Both the position numbers and the translations under genes were made by a program. A stretch of DNA of 64,000 nt, taken from Atherinomorus stipes. Taxonomy: Eukaryota > Chordata > Actinopteri > Atheriniformes > Atherinidae. Each line of letters starts with the position of its first letter. Position 1 is the first letter of the stretch. Under the pieces are notes generated by a model that did no database searches, had not been told where the DNA came from, and saw nothing but the letters and a program-made list of their open reading frames with translations. Of this stretch, positions 24,401 to 41,604 are shown in pieces. The stretch is from positions 124,001-188,000 of the forward strand of contig JALJCO010012682.1 of NCBI GenBank assembly GCA_023101725.1. The letters run 5' to 3'.

Positions 24401-27400
24401 TTCGACAATTCGTCAACAAAAGTCCAGATCTGATGAATGAGGTTTGACTATGAAAAGTCTTTGTCGGGGACACCCTTATTTGACACTAAATATGATCTAG
24501 ATCAGTGGTTCTCAAACTTTTTACAGTGTGTACCACCTGAGAAAACCTCTAGCTCTCTAAGTACCACCATCGTGACCAACCTAGTTATGGACTGTTCACA
24601 GAGGAGGCATTCATGAATTGATCACTCCTAATATGAGAATATAAGAAGACCATTATAGGGATGGTGAAAAGAAGTTAAGAGAAAGAGAAAATTTGAAAGG
24701 GCAAGAGAAGAAGAAGAACGAAAAAAGAAGGGGGAAGATCTCTCGGGGGGAGATGGGGGGGGAGGGGGGATATGCAAGAAAAAAAGAAAAGAAAAAAGAC
24801 TAATATTTTGTATTAGAATTGATAAAATAATAAAACAAGAAAAAAGAAAAACAACATAACGAGGGGGGGGGGGGGTTGCCAAGGAAGCGGGAAGATGGGA
24901 AGGGAGGGGGACCATCTTCACAACTGGGACCAAAAACACACACCTGCCATCTTTAATTTCTAATCTGTAGTGATGATAGTATCTTTGTGCTAAATCTTTA
25001 TTTCGTTTACACTAGATACATTTTTCACTGCACTACACCGTGCTGTTGTATGCTGACTTATGTTTGTGAGGTTTTCGCTCTTGCATGCATTTGAGGGTTA
25101 ATCCCAGTCCCCGTGAAGCAGAATCTTTTCAAATTTAGTGTTTTCTCTCGAAAATATGCCAAATTAAAAATTTTAAAATTTTCATCCCCAAATTCCTCCT
25201 CATTTATGATGTCTGTGATAGTTCCCAAGGCCCACACATAAAGCGCATCTTCCACTGCCTACAATGAGGGTTAAACCGTGACTGTGTTGAAAATCCAAAT
25301 ATCGGATAGGAAGCTCCTGCATGACCTCCTTATTTTGGACACAAGCTACCACCTGCATTTGAACTGTGTGTTAGATTTGAGTCCTGTTTGGCCCGGTGAT
25401 ACTTGGTGTCATATTGCACTCCATATATGCTTCATGGCTGTTGTGGCTGCCGTGAAATTCCTTCCCTGCTTTCCTCTGTGCACCACTAGAAGGAGTTTGC
25501 GTACCACTGGTGGTACACGTACCAGTTTGAGAATGAAGGATCTAGATGGTGTAACACTCTTTAGCTGTAATTTATAATTAATTACTCCACTTTATGTAAA
25601 AAAAAAAAAAAGAGTGAGCTTTTTACAATGCTGAATTTCCCCTCTGGGATGAATAAAGTATTTTTATTCATTCATTTCATTTATTATACAGTTAAGTGAC
25701 TGATTCATTGTTTACTTATTTACTGACTGTTTATGTACCATCTCTGCAGGATGTAGCTGGTTTTCTGCAGGAATTCAAAGCTGCGGATATCCTTCTGGGA
25801 GTGATAGCCAAATCTCGTTGTCCACGGCTTACAGTCAGTAAAATCTTTTCAGATCATACATTCCATGCCAGAGTGAAATCCTTCATGTTGCATTGAGTTC
25901 TTACTGTGCTATTTCTGGGCTTTAATCACTTTCATGCTTCTCTCCTTTACTAGGAAATCAGTGTAGGAATCCTTGGGAACATCGCTTGTTTCCCTGACAC
26001 CTGTGTGACTCTCAGCCAAAATGAGGACTTGGGGTGAGTAAAAACAACCTTTCCTTATTATTATTTAATAGATGCTGTACTCTGGTGTGGTAGATTCTGG
26101 GTAATGCAACTCCCTTTGCGTCCACAGTGCTGTACTGTTGCTTCTTCTCGGTGATACAGATCCGCCCACCCTTTTGGAAACCAGCAGGTATTGTTTGAGT
26201 TTTCTTTTTTGAAACTGAGGGACTGAGAATGAAATAATCACCTTTGCTGATGTTTGCAGATTGCTGCTGACTTGTTTGTCTCAGAAAGATGTCTGCTCCC
26301 TGTGGCTTCAGCGAATACGACGGCAGACATCCGTGCGCCCCAGCCTTTGTTTCATCATGTGCAGTTCTACCAACAGTAATTTTCTTTTTCTCAATATTTT
26401 ACCACAAAAATCTGATTAAGTAATTAAATTCCTTAATGCCTCTGAAGTCTTTATGCTTTACTATTTGTAGCATGCTGTCTGGGTTGTGAAATTCTTAATG
26501 TAAGTGAATATTTAATCTCTTCAGTGGACCTGCTGGAGAAGGTGGGGGAGCTGGTGGATAAATTGTTTGACCTTGATGAAGAGTTGATGAAAAGCTGGGT
26601 AACAGCTCAGCCAAATGAGGAAGACGAGGATGAACACGAAAGCCACCTGGATTTGGCCTTGTGTCTCCTTGAGGCAGCCAAGCAGCTGAGGTGGGAACTG
26701 AAGGAGAGACTGTTTGTAGTGTGTGCATGATTATTACTGAGGGGTAATAACAGACCTGGTGTTTACTGTTGCTTTATACAGCGGATGATGACGATGTTCA
26801 CATTTTCACAGGTCAGAGAGTTTGAATGGTGTTGAGGTCTACATTCACATCCTCCAGCTCCTCACCACGATAGAGGAGGGCATACAGGTTTTTGGTAAGA
26901 TCAGTCGCTGTAACTTCAGTTTGCCATTGACTCATTATTTCAGTGATTAAAGGTGTTTGCCACTTTGAACACAAACTGAGAGCAGGGAGGAATGAGTATT
27001 TTAATGAGATATTTTGTAATTGTTTCCTCTAGTTGCGCAGGATGGACCTGGTAAATTGCTGTGGGACTTTGTCTGTGACGTTGTGTGTGAGGATCTCTGC
27101 CAACCAAACGATCTTCCGATTATCTTGCATGAGCAGAAGAGCGTTTTGATTCAGGCATTCGCTGTGCTGCAGGCTCTTTACAGATGTCGAGATCAGCAGT
27201 GCAGCAGAAGTGACACAAGTAAGTTTTCCAACAGCTCCACTGTTCTGCTGTTGCACACTTTACTCCAGAGGCGGATGTCATGACATCCACACAGTGGGCG
27301 GTGGATGTGTATGAACTGTGCAGCTGTGTTATCCATGACAATCATAAAACACAATCAAGGACTCAGGCTTCTCAGACTGAACACTTAGTTTCTCACTCTC

Positions 27401-28908
27401 AAACATCTTCAGTGTTATTATCAGAATCATATTTGGTCTATCTTCAGGTCTGGCTCTCATTGGGACCGTCCTGCGGGTGTGTCACTACCACAGTGAGTGC
27501 AAAGATGAAGCTACCAACAAAGACGAGACATTAGACGACCAGCTGCAAACTCTTGCTGAGATCACAGCCGAGTTTCTAGCTGACCTTTGTAGTAACATTC
27601 CTAAGGTAATATTCTTTAAAAATTTGATCTGCTCACGTTTCAGAGTTCAGATTTTATTAGATTCGTTAATGGCGCCTGTGATGTGATTCTGTTTTTCATT
27701 CATTGCAGGACACCGTTATAGAGTTGATTAATAAAGGCCACCTGACCGCAAAAACCTGTCTCTCTGCAGCCACCATTTTACTTCCCAAGTTTAAAACTTC
27801 AGTAAGTACTTATGAAATGTGGAGTAAACAGAATTTGTATAAGCTCAAAGAGCAAGACTTTTATCCGTAACTTAGAAATATCCTTCAAGATGGTTCATGA
27901 TCCAAATAGCTGTCAGTAATGATGCATAGAGACCAACTGTAAAACTGGCCAGAAAAACATAACTTTTTGTTTCATTTTCTGCAGAGCTTCTTAGTGGAAC
28001 AATGTGTTTATAGGCTGTCTAATAAAGGAAAAGTCATTAAATGGTGTAACAGTGAGATCATTTGGACTAAGCCAGAAAGCAGGAGCAGAGTGTAAAAGAT
28101 GAATTACATCTCATGGCTCAACAGCTTGTAGATCAAACTTGAGCAGCAGTAACTTGAAGTAATTGTTTTCTGAACAACATCAATCTCTCATAGAGGAGGA
28201 ATTTGAGCCCACTTTTTCCCCCCAGTATCACTTAAAACCATCAGCTCTGTCCAGCCACTGCTTTTCATTCAGTTTAGGTCTAGACTGACTACATCATTGC
28301 AACACCTTGATTCTTTTTCAACTGTTCTCTTGTGGATTTCATGGTGTTCTTGTGCTTGGTGACCCAGTTTTCAAGCCCAGCTGTCTCTGTCACACTAGAC
28401 AGTCTCAGCTAGCTTGAGGTGCTAATGGTGATGTACTGTAAATTAGTGTAATTACTGTAATTTTTTTGTTTTTTTGCTTGGAAAGGACCACATTTTTCTC
28501 AGTTATGTCATCATACATGGAGCCTTAGAATTAAAAGGAGGGTTATCTTGTTTTTTCCACAATGGATGTCACAGTGTATTTCCATAATTGGTACACTAAT
28601 TCATATTATACTTTGAATTGCTGCTAAATATCTCAGTCTAGTTGAGCTTCTCAGGGAGCCTCATTGTCAGTAAATGGAGTCATTTTCTGTGATGCTATTA
28701 ATACATAACCACAGGGTTTATTTAGAGCCTGTGTCCAATGACAACGTGTGATGGACTGCTGCCACACACCACCAGCATTTGTGGAAAGTTAACATAATGT
28801 TTCCACCCTAATCTTCTTCCTCTTGTACAGTTTCAGCACCTGCAGGCCGTGTTGTTCCAGGCTGATCCCCAATTGGCAGATGTGATGAAGACACAGTTTC
28901 CTGTCTGA
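21495..28908 (+). CDS. saal1: SAAL1 (serum amyloid A-like 1), complete
   Basis: Thirteen coding exons: 21495-21498, 21984-22183, 22622-22723, 25750-25833, 25954-26033, 26128-26187, 26260-26375, 26525-26690, 26812-26894, 27033-27218, 27448-27605, 27709-27801, 28831-28908. All introns are GT/AG, phases agree, and the sum is 1410 nt (469 aa; human about 474). The product matches SAAL1 as I recall it throughout: [41 protein letters not shown], a LLLTCLSQ block, [18 protein letters not shown], and [15 protein letters not shown]1 is an ARM-like helical protein; in mammals it is known as SPACIA1, associated with synoviocyte proliferation. The acidic stretch [17 protein letters not shown] is in exon 3. 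Exon 1 codes only ATGG; the mammalian start equivalent is Met26 (22055). TPH1 follows in the same direction. Confidence 0.93.
23218..23340 (+). repeat. G-rich low-complexity tract in the hAT element
   Basis: About 120 bases of A/G with G runs of 5-9. There are no pyrimidine-containing words of normal transposon sequence. Similar in style to the tracts at 18115 and 24650. Confidence 0.85.
23406..23430. repeat. (ATT)n microsatellite
   Basis: Eight ATT units inside the hAT element. Confidence 0.9.
23640..23965 (+). pseudogene. hAT transposase C-terminal (dimerisation domain) remnant
   Basis: In the frame of ATG 23824 the reading [20 protein letters not shown], followed by [20 protein letters not shown], is the conserved hAT C-terminal dimerisation motif (TPSERxFS...VNKLRSxLxPxNVNxL). 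It ends in a stop at about 23970. The preceding part lies in other frames and no catalytic core survives in open form. Confidence 0.75.
24503..25539. mobile_element. Non-autonomous hAT element (CAGTGGTTCTCAAAC type) in SAAL1 intron 3
   Basis: Left end CAGTGGTTCTCAAAC, right end on the other strand CCTTCATTCTCAAAC; the eight-base duplication ATCTAGAT is exact on both sides (24495-24502 and 25540-25547). Subterminal words recur in inverted form (GTACCACC near both ends). No transposase was read. It contains a G-rich tract at about 24650-24910. Only 16 bases separate its duplication from the end of the preceding hAT element. Confidence 0.88.
24650..24910 (+). repeat. Purine/G-rich tract in the second hAT element
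   Basis: A GAAGAAG-type purine stretch with G runs of 5-13, interrupted by a less biased segment around 24790-24860. See the finding on these tracts. Confidence 0.8.
25596..25690 (+). mobile_element. LINE 3' UTR fragment
   Basis: The words GAGTGAGCTTTTTACAATGC, TGAATTTCCCCTCTGGGATG and AATAAAGTATTTTTATTCATT match the LINE 3' end at 15190-15250 almost base for base. It is 60 bases upstream of SAAL1 exon 4 (25750). Confidence 0.75.
28080..28450. repeat. Relic of an interspersed DNA repeat in SAAL1 intron 12
   Basis: Strings such as TCTCATAGAGGAGGAATTTG and CATTGCAACACCTTGATTCT followed by TTCAACTGTTCTCTTGTGGATTTC and GACCCAGTTTTC resemble the block at 60490-60600 and a pattern I know from fish repeat DNA. 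It is heavily mutated. The class is not assigned. Confidence 0.35.
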
Positions 28909-29170
28909 GGATCCCTGCATATCCGTGTTAAGCACTCATTCGGACTCCCACCACTTCTTTTTATAGCAGCCAGCATTTCCTCTCCACAGATCCTGCCTCA
29001 TTTCACAATATTTGCATTTCCACTGGAAGAAACCATCACCCGTGACAGACTTTTATTTTTCATTTAAATCATCACAATGAAATTGAACAAATTAGTTTTA
29101 TTTATGTGAACAGTTTTCAATTGTTCAGTATTTTTGTAACAAGTGATTGAAAGTTGTTGTTTTTTTTTTA

Positions 29171-29176
29171 AATAAA
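29171..29176 (+). terminator. SAAL1 polyadenylation signal
   Basis: AATAAA 263 bases after the SAAL1 stop codon, preceded by a T-rich stretch. It is the first canonical signal downstream, giving a 3' UTR of about 285 bases. Confidence 0.7.
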
Positions 29177-31344
29177 AGATTTATGCATTTACAAATTTTT
29201 ATTGAGTCATTAATGTGGTGAGACACAAGTCTAAAGAGAAAAAGTTTTACTATCTGTTGTGAGTGCAACGCACTCATTCAAAGCTTTTGGACAAAAAAAT
29301 TACTATAAATTACTGCACGTTGCATCACAAAATTTCATTACATCGTACAATAGAAGTAAACCAGCCAAAAATTAGAAAAGAAAAAATTAATATAACTAAA
29401 GTATATTTGAATGTGTCTGCAGTGTGCCAGTTTTACATTCAGATTTTTTTTCTTCTTTTTTTCGTGTTTCTGAATCACTTAAAAATATGTCATCTGGCCT
29501 CACAAACTATTTCTAACCAAACATGTTTACATGTATTTTTCTTGCAATATTTAATGCATTCTTGGTATTTTTCATTCATTTAAACATTAGGAGGGAAAAT
29601 GCATTGGGTCACCATTTTAAGCATATGAGTAATGGTGTTAATGCTGATGACAACATCAAGTGTTTACCAGAGGGTGAGAGTTACTTGATAAGGACAATAA
29701 AATTAGATGAAAGGCTTGAGGCTGGCAACAATAAACTCATTTGGTTTCCAAATGCACCATTTCGCCCACTCATGGAGAAGAGCAGGACAACCTGCGCACT
29801 TCCAGCAAGCTTACGAAGGCTCTGTGAATATAGCAGCTTGTTAATTAAAGCTTGGATTGATATGTAGAATACTCTTTCTAATGGAAATCCCAAGGTGGTC
29901 AGAGTGTACGTGAGGAAGAGATCATCCTCCTATGGGGGGATTAAAAAAAGAACCGTTGTCTTTCAAACCACACGCTAGATGTGAGTTGTACCTCGTGAAG
30001 ACCTGATGCACATGGGTTATTGATGTGCAAGCCATGCCTTATTTGTTTTAAATGGCTTCAACATAATCATGCTTGGCCTTTCAAGGCTGCTTGTGGGCAG
30101 TGACTTGCATTCTGCTGGGTAATCTTCCTGCAGGCCTCACTGCAGGCGAGTCATGTCACAGAAATCAGGGTGAAGCCCAGATGTTTCCTGCTGCCCTGCC
30201 AAACTTCATTTTCAGCCTGATGGTCTTCGCAGCAGCCTGATATGATCTGACTTCATTGTGTGAATGTTGCATTATGCTGTGCACATCTCTGACTCTCAGC
30301 CCTTGCAGGTTGTTCTGATGCTGAATGTCAGTTGTTCGGCTTCTTTTGAACTCTGCCCACACAGTCTGATGTTCTTTTGAATGACTTTACATTTTGCCCC
30401 ATCAAAAATGAGTTATTGCCTTGCATTTTTATGAAAACTTGCACCCTCTCATATTTTTTCAAGCCTTAAAAGAATAGAAACTGGATTTAATATTGCATAC
30501 ATTTTAAAATGATAAAAATCTAGATTTTGAACTTCTTAAAAAAAAAATATTTTCTGGTTATGCACTTTTAATCTACAACCAGTTATGAGCAAAAGAAAGC
30601 AAAATGTTTCTTCTGAGGAAACCTAATCTGAGCAACCCTCTCTGGATGAAAGGAAATCATTTGTGATCATTCAGCTGCAGCATGTTTTCTCAGAAGTGTT
30701 TTTGCAATCTGTCCTAAAAGGCCCACTTTGTTTCCAAAGTGGCTATGAACAAAAGAAGAAGAAGAAGCAAATATATCTGTAATATTTAGACAAAATTTAG
30801 ACAAGCCTGGATTATTGCAATCAGTCCTATCTGTGTGCGGTCTCCTGTACTTGTTACTGTGCAAGTAGGAGTGACGATGAACAGATGAAGCATACGTGTA
30901 CACTTTGACATCGCATCTCCTTTGATTCCAAGGCCCGCCATATTCAGCACCACCTGGTCAAGGCGTGTTAATAAAGATAAATGATGCCAGTGGGTGCAAT
31001 CAAAGCCCCCTTCAGCTCATTTCCTGCGTTCCCTGGCTTTCTATCTCTTGTCAACAGATTTACAATGAAACGTTCCCTCTGCCTGATCTCAGATGTCACA
31101 GACCTTTCTTGCTCGCAAAAATTTGATGTGGTGATGCTGTTATTTGCATTTGTCCTATCAAACTGCTTTGTTTCCTTGACTTATATGGAATATTGTTATG
31201 ATAAAGTAGACATCAAACATAGTTGTGATCTTTGGCAGTGGCTCAGTGAAATGAATTAAAATTGACAAATGTAATGAAAATCAAGACACTGATTTTGAAT
31301 TGTGGTTCAACAGAAAAATTAAGAATAAATAAAAGAAGCAAACA

Positions 31345-31480
31345 AGCATGATGGGGCTTCTTAACTAGAATTTTGTTGGACAACACTTTGAAGCAATCAC
31401 TGCAATCAAGCGTTTTCTATAACTGCCAATCAGACGTCTGGTGTTTTGGCCCACTGTTCATGAGCATGAGCACTGTTCAT
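31345..31480. repeat. DNA-transposon relic
   Basis: GGGGCTTCTTAACTAG through TTGTTGGACAAC, GCAATCACTGCAATCAAGCG, CCAATCAGACGTCTGG and TTTTGGCCCACTGTTCATGA forms a word pattern I associate with an abundant fish DNA repeat. No ends were identified. Confidence 0.3.
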
Positions 31481-33664
31481 GTTCGTTTTTTATTATAATT
31501 TTATAAACAAAAATTAAAAATCAAAATTTTATTTTACTATATTATAATTTTGTAGCTTTAACTTTCAAGCTCAACTGTATATTAATCCTATCTGAAGTTA
31601 CAGCACACTGGATGGAATAATACTCTCATCACATGGTTACCAACAAACTAACCTCTAACAGAAAGAAAGAAAAAAAAGAGGGGAAATACATATCAGAACC
31701 TATTTTAAATCATTTTCAGAACAAATGTTTCTTGCTTTCAGTGATATTAAAATCTGTATTTTCATCATCAGATTTCTTTCAATCATGTAACACAGGTATC
31801 CCAAAGGTGGCAGGTGTTTACTGCTCCAGCTCTGTCCTGTGTAAACTGACGACCGTCACCGAGCATCGTATGCTGCTGTTTGCTCTGCAATGAAAGAAGT
31901 GGAGCTAATTAAAGAGATGCGGTCCTGCCACAGGAAGTGTGCGTAAGCAGACCATTCACTGTTGTGATTAGTTAGTTGTTCAAACAGGCCTCAGAGATCA
32001 GGTGAAAGACTGGAAATCTATTGATGAGGTGATATCAAGAGACCTTGAATGTGGAAATTTAAACATTCGTGTCACAATTAAAGGTGGAAAGGAAGGCCAG
32101 ACGTGCCACTAAAGCCGAACAACATATCATCTACTAAAGAGCAACTCTGGCTTCTTCAAAGGCTGAATATTAGAATGGAAATAAAGCACAGTACAATGAT
32201 TTTCAATTAATATAAACCATATTTTCAAAGGGGGGCAGACCATATTAACTGCAATGTACAAACTTCCACACTTTGAGTTTAATATCAGTTGAGTTTAGGA
32301 AGGTTAGGAGGGTACAAAGGACTGGGAAATTTTTGTAATACTGGGAAACCTTTAGCTGATTTTTACTTTGTTCATAACTTGTTTATGTAGCAACTGTGGT
32401 CTAAAAGCAACTCAGTTAAATGGATGTCCTCCAAGTCACAGATCATTCATGCAAGTTCACAGTAATACTGATGTGTCTTTGAAACAGAAAAATGCAGCTG
32501 ATGTCTGTAAGCTCTAGAATGTCTTCGCTGTTCCACCTCTTTAATATCTACACATGCAGCAGGTAATATTAGAACATATGAATGCATCAGAATCTTATTT
32601 ATTGTTATATTGTTTCATATTATATTTATTAATTGGATGTAGGGATTAGAAGGCACATCATCGTTCTCAGTTTAGACCTTTTAAGTGTGTTTTGGTGTTT
32701 TCTGTGCATGTAAAACTATCATACTGACCATGTTGGAGAAGTACTTATTACAGCAACAGGTGTATTATGATGAGTTTCATTTGCCCTTGATGCTGCAGTA
32801 ACAGGTGGTATCTGCCCTGGTGAATCATCTTTTAGCAATATCTCCAACACTTGCATTGAAACCTCTGATTCCCAGTGGAGGATGCAATATGAACGCACAT
32901 CATTTTAGTGTTTTAGGATCATTTCTTTCTCAACCACACAATGAGATGCTATGAACTTCTCAGTATAATTCATTTAATGCTCCTCTTGTCTGGTGTCTTA
33001 GTGCTATGGGTGAGATTAACCACTGAGATCTCTTGCAGCTTGATGCTCAGACACTGTGAGTAAATCCCTCTGATTGGAGTGAACAGAACTGGGACAGACT
33101 GGTCACAGTGCCATTCTCAACACACACACACACACATCTATCACAGACGTTTTCATAAGAGCATCAAGAAGGGTTTTTTTTTTTACCTTTATTTCTCCAG
33201 GTAAAATATGTGAGTACCGATTCTCATTTCCAAACATGATCAGGCCAAGAGGCATTGAGGGTGCTTGGTTGCCTGGTAAGCCTGGCAGCAAGTACCTTCC
33301 TATGGTGGTTTTCTGTCGTAGGTTGTGCTACATGTGGCATGAATGAATTGTATGCTCACAAGAGCAGAAGCTTTGTCAGTAGCTGCAAGGAATCAAGATC
33401 GAGTCTTATTTTTGTGTCAAAGTAAACAAAGAAAAGAAAACTCCAAAGTATAGGTTAAAACTCCATGCACATCTGTTTTCAGGATGTGGCGACTAAATCA
33501 TAAATATTTACCTTGCATCTTTTCTGCATGTTTTACGTTTGCACATTTTACACATTATCCAGAATATACCTGCAATTATTTAAACTGACCTTTTCTAGTT
33601 GAGAATGACCTGAATGATTCCCTTTGAAGATATTAATTAGTATGTTTGATATTTGTTAATCACA

Positions 33665-33780
33665 AAGACAAGGCAAGTTTAATTGTTTTATACATTTCAT
33701 GCACAAGACCATTCAAAGTGCTTTACATAAAACATGAAAAGCATTACAGCAGGGTGCAGCAGACAGCAAACTTAAAAAAA
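33665..33780 (-). repeat. LINE-type 3' tail repeat
   Basis: AAGGCAAGTTTAATTG with CATTTCATGCACAAGACCAT and TCAAAGTGCTTTACATAAAAC is a typical fish LINE/SINE 3' end in reverse. The same sequence recurs at 37897-37985 in TPH1 intron 1 (AAGGCGAGTTTATTTGTATA, TCAAAGTGTTTAACATAAAAC). Confidence 0.6.
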
Positions 33781-35760
33781 TAAAAGAAATTAAGTAGAAA
33801 CTGAAAAATCTGAAATGAAATAAAAATGCAAGAGCATCCTTGTCAAAACACTTATTGAGCTGCTTAGACAAATGATGATTAAAAGAAGAACTGCGGTAGA
33901 TTTTCTATACTGAGCACAAGAGGAAATTTAATAAACCTTTTAGTCTAACTTAACATGAACAAGATCTGATCCAGGAGCTGTCAAGACCAAAGACTAGAAA
34001 ATAGTGTCAAGACATAAAAGATCGAAGACATGATAGGAGTGCCTGCAGCAAAAATAAGTAAATAAAATAGTAGTTTGGCAATAATTTGGAAATATTTTTT
34101 TCTGCTTTAAGCAAGCCTGCTAAAGTGAGTTGGATACATAGCAGGTGGCTCATCATTGAATCTTGAACAATAGCACAAATGTGCTTTTTGGTCGCATTTG
34201 CCCTTCCATGTTTTAGTCTTTTACTGAGAAGAAAGCAAGTTGCAAACTGGGACAGTATAACCAAATTCTACAATTATGATGGCTGCGGTTAAGATTACTT
34301 TGTCTTAACTGTTTGGTCTGTTAGAAACATATTTATTGCTTTGTTTATCTGACTAGCTGTCCAGAATCCACAGACATCTCATCTACAGCTACCTTGCACA
34401 CATGATGAGACAATTCCCAGTTTCCATTAAACCCATTAATGCCTTAAAATATTAATGATTCATTTGTTTTGTTTATGTTTTTTTGTTTGTTGCTTTAGCT
34501 ACGTATATTGTAACTGCAGAATGAAACAGAAATGTTTGCCTTTTCTAGGTGGAGGTGAAAAAAAAGCTTAAGCTGCCAGTCATGTAAACATGTTCACTCA
34601 TGCATCTCTAAACTAAAATGGAGGTTGTTTCCTGCAAACTTTATGCTCACAGCTACTTGTAACATGGACTGACAGCTGACATTGCTCTGTGCAGAAGAAC
34701 ACTCATTCCTCCGTCAATGGTCAGGGCCAGGTGTGTGTCCATTTACTATAGATACAGAGACAAAGTGTGGGCCCAGATAATTGGTGGTGAACTGCTCCTT
34801 TAAGTGGAACTCTGTATAGCTCATTATGCAGCATGTCTGGTCAATGCTACTGTCTACACAACATCTAAGAGCAGATCCAGGTTCAGTTCCAGAGAAAGGG
34901 AAGTTCCCTTCACTGCCTCCTGGGTTGTGTAAAGCACCGGTTTATGTCACGAGTGACACAGAGCAGGACCACCTGAGACAAACAGTGTGTGAATCAGCCA
35001 CATGTATCAGTGCATGAGGCGCTGACCTGACTAGAAGCTAAAAGTACACATGGCTCATAGAGGCTACAGACATCTCTTGTCCTATTTGTAAGGTGACTTA
35101 AGCTTAGAGAACAGTGGTGTTATCTGGTTAAAGTAATGAGGTCCATCAGGTCCTGTCTCTTGGTTTTGCTTGATGAAGCTTCTGAAAGCCTTCTCCACTG
35201 ATTGTTTTGATCTTATTAAAAGGTGAAGGGTGTTAAAGAGAAGAAAACATGCAGATTATGTGTCTTATGTGCACAAGAGGCCAGTGCTGCTTAAGGAGCA
35301 GAGGAATGGATTTTTAAAGGGGGGGGGGGGGGGGGGGGTCATGTTTGGATCATTAGAAAGAAGGCAGGTGGTCTGCATCTAAATCGTCTTAAACCTCGAC
35401 CTTTTCTTAGTGTGAAGGAGTCAATAAACAAAAAGACATTAATTGCTTGTGCAAATTGGATGCAGATTTTTTAAAAAAAATCTGCATTCAAAATTAATGT
35501 TTCAGTATTAACAACATACAATATTTACTTTGTTTAATGGCCTGTTTAATGCTTTCTGTCAGTAAAAACCAGCAAAATCAATCCTGCTTTGATTTGCAAT
35601 TCTGCTTCTTTTTTATAGTATTATTTCTCTTAAATGTTACCATTTAAGTTATTAATAATCCAGTTTAACTGTGCAGTCTATTCTCTTAAAATCTGGGTTG
35701 ATTGATCTCATTGAAGCCGTTTCAAGCCTTTAGCTGGAAAAAAGACACCTTTTGTCCTAA

Positions 35761-35772
35761 TGACGTGGGCGG
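35761..35772 (+). promoter_or_regulatory. CRE-like/GC-box element upstream of TPH1
   Basis: TGACGTGGGCGG joins a cAMP-response half site (TGACGTG) to a GC-box core about 200 bases upstream of the TPH1 ATG. A TATA-like TTAAATAG follows at 35837-35844, placing transcription start near 35865-35870. TPH1 is known to be cAMP- and clock-responsive in pineal cells, so the motif is plausible, but it is a motif match only. Confidence 0.45.
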
Positions 35773-35968
35773 TGCTGCTCTTTTTCCATTTGCTGCTGTG
35801 GGAGAGATTATTGCCCCCTCCTGTTTCTGAGGGTGGTTAAATAGCAAGGCGTGCTGCTTCTCGGTGTAGACAACCCCTTTTACGGAGAAAAAAAATATTT
35901 ATAAACTTTAGCTGTGGAAAAATTGGCTAAAAAGAAAAAAAAGACTAAATAAACTGGTGCACTTTAAC

Positions 35969-40733
<4,765 letters not shown>

Positions 40734-41604
40734 CTTTCCACAGTTCAGCTGAAATAACGATCTACAGCCCTTCCATGCTTGCCATGTCATCCCCAGCACT
40801 GCTGTAGATATATTACTTGTGTTTTGCCCTTCGTCAGTACATTGAATGTGCATCACTTTATGACAAAATGCTCTGTTGTCTCCACTGTTTTGTGTATGGC
40901 TGATTCTATTTATTAGGTGCAGTAAGTATGTTTAGCCCTTAATGTCAGTATGTTTCACAAACCCAAAGAGCTGCTTGATCTGAGGCACTATTTTGCTTCC
41001 ATTGTACCTGGATTGTACTGGATTCTGTATTGCAAACAATCAACGTGCTTTCATGGTACTTCACTTTTATAACACCCCTAGCTGTTACAAATACTCGTGG
41101 TTTCTTCCTCTTCCTGTAAGCTGCTGTTGTGTATGATCATGTGACTTTTTTTGTATTTAACTTCATTCTTTACATTTATTCATCTTCATTTCGGTGATAT
41201 TTATAAATTGTTTCTTGTTTTTATTCTTTTGGTGTATTTATCATGTTCTCTTTGTGTGCTGTATAAAAAAATAATGAAAGTGAACATTTTAAATAACTAG
41301 TGTTATAAGGATGCTTTCATAATTCTGACAGATTTGGCCCATGTTTTCAGTTTATTTTACAGTGATTATTTTGAATACCTCCTCTTGAAGTGAATATAAC
41401 TGTAGTACTCTGGAAATCAAAACATTATTTTTCTACTGTAAAGAAATATAGAAACTAGGAGTAGGTTATGTATCAAACTGAAAAATACTAATGAAAATGT
41501 CTATTGTGTCTTCAGTTTTTTTCTCTCTCCTTTTTTAACCCATTTAAATTATATGACCAAAAATCACTCACAGTTAGAAAACCCTCAGAAATACTTTATA
41601 TCTT
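40734..41604 (+). other. TPH1 3' UTR and downstream DNA
   Basis: AT-rich sequence directly after the TPH1 stop. No canonical AATAAA was found within about 900 bases; a variant AATAAT occurs at about 41269-41274 just after a TATAAAAAA string. The UTR end is therefore not fixed. Confidence 0.4.

Larger units (their letters stand above)
22913..24478 (+). mobile_element. hAT-family transposon in SAAL1 intron 3
   Basis: It begins TAGGGGTGACCCC and the reverse of its end begins TAAGGGTGTCCCC, with an exact eight-base duplication TTTGACAC outside both ends (22905-22912 and 24479-24486). Eight-base duplications are diagnostic of hAT elements. A degraded hAT transposase C-terminus is present at 23824-23960. 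The 1566-bp length is short for an autonomous hAT, so it is internally deleted. A G-rich tract lies at 23218-23340. Confidence 0.88.
29200..35756. other. SAAL1-TPH1 intergenic region
   Basis: About 6.5 kb without a recognisable gene. It contains short repeat relics (31345-31480, 33175-33290, 33665-33780; two are listed separately), a CA run at 33119-33136 and a 17-G run at 35322-35338. The open stretches at 29263-29583 and 29523-29867 have AT-driven composition and no recognised motif. Confidence 0.5.
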
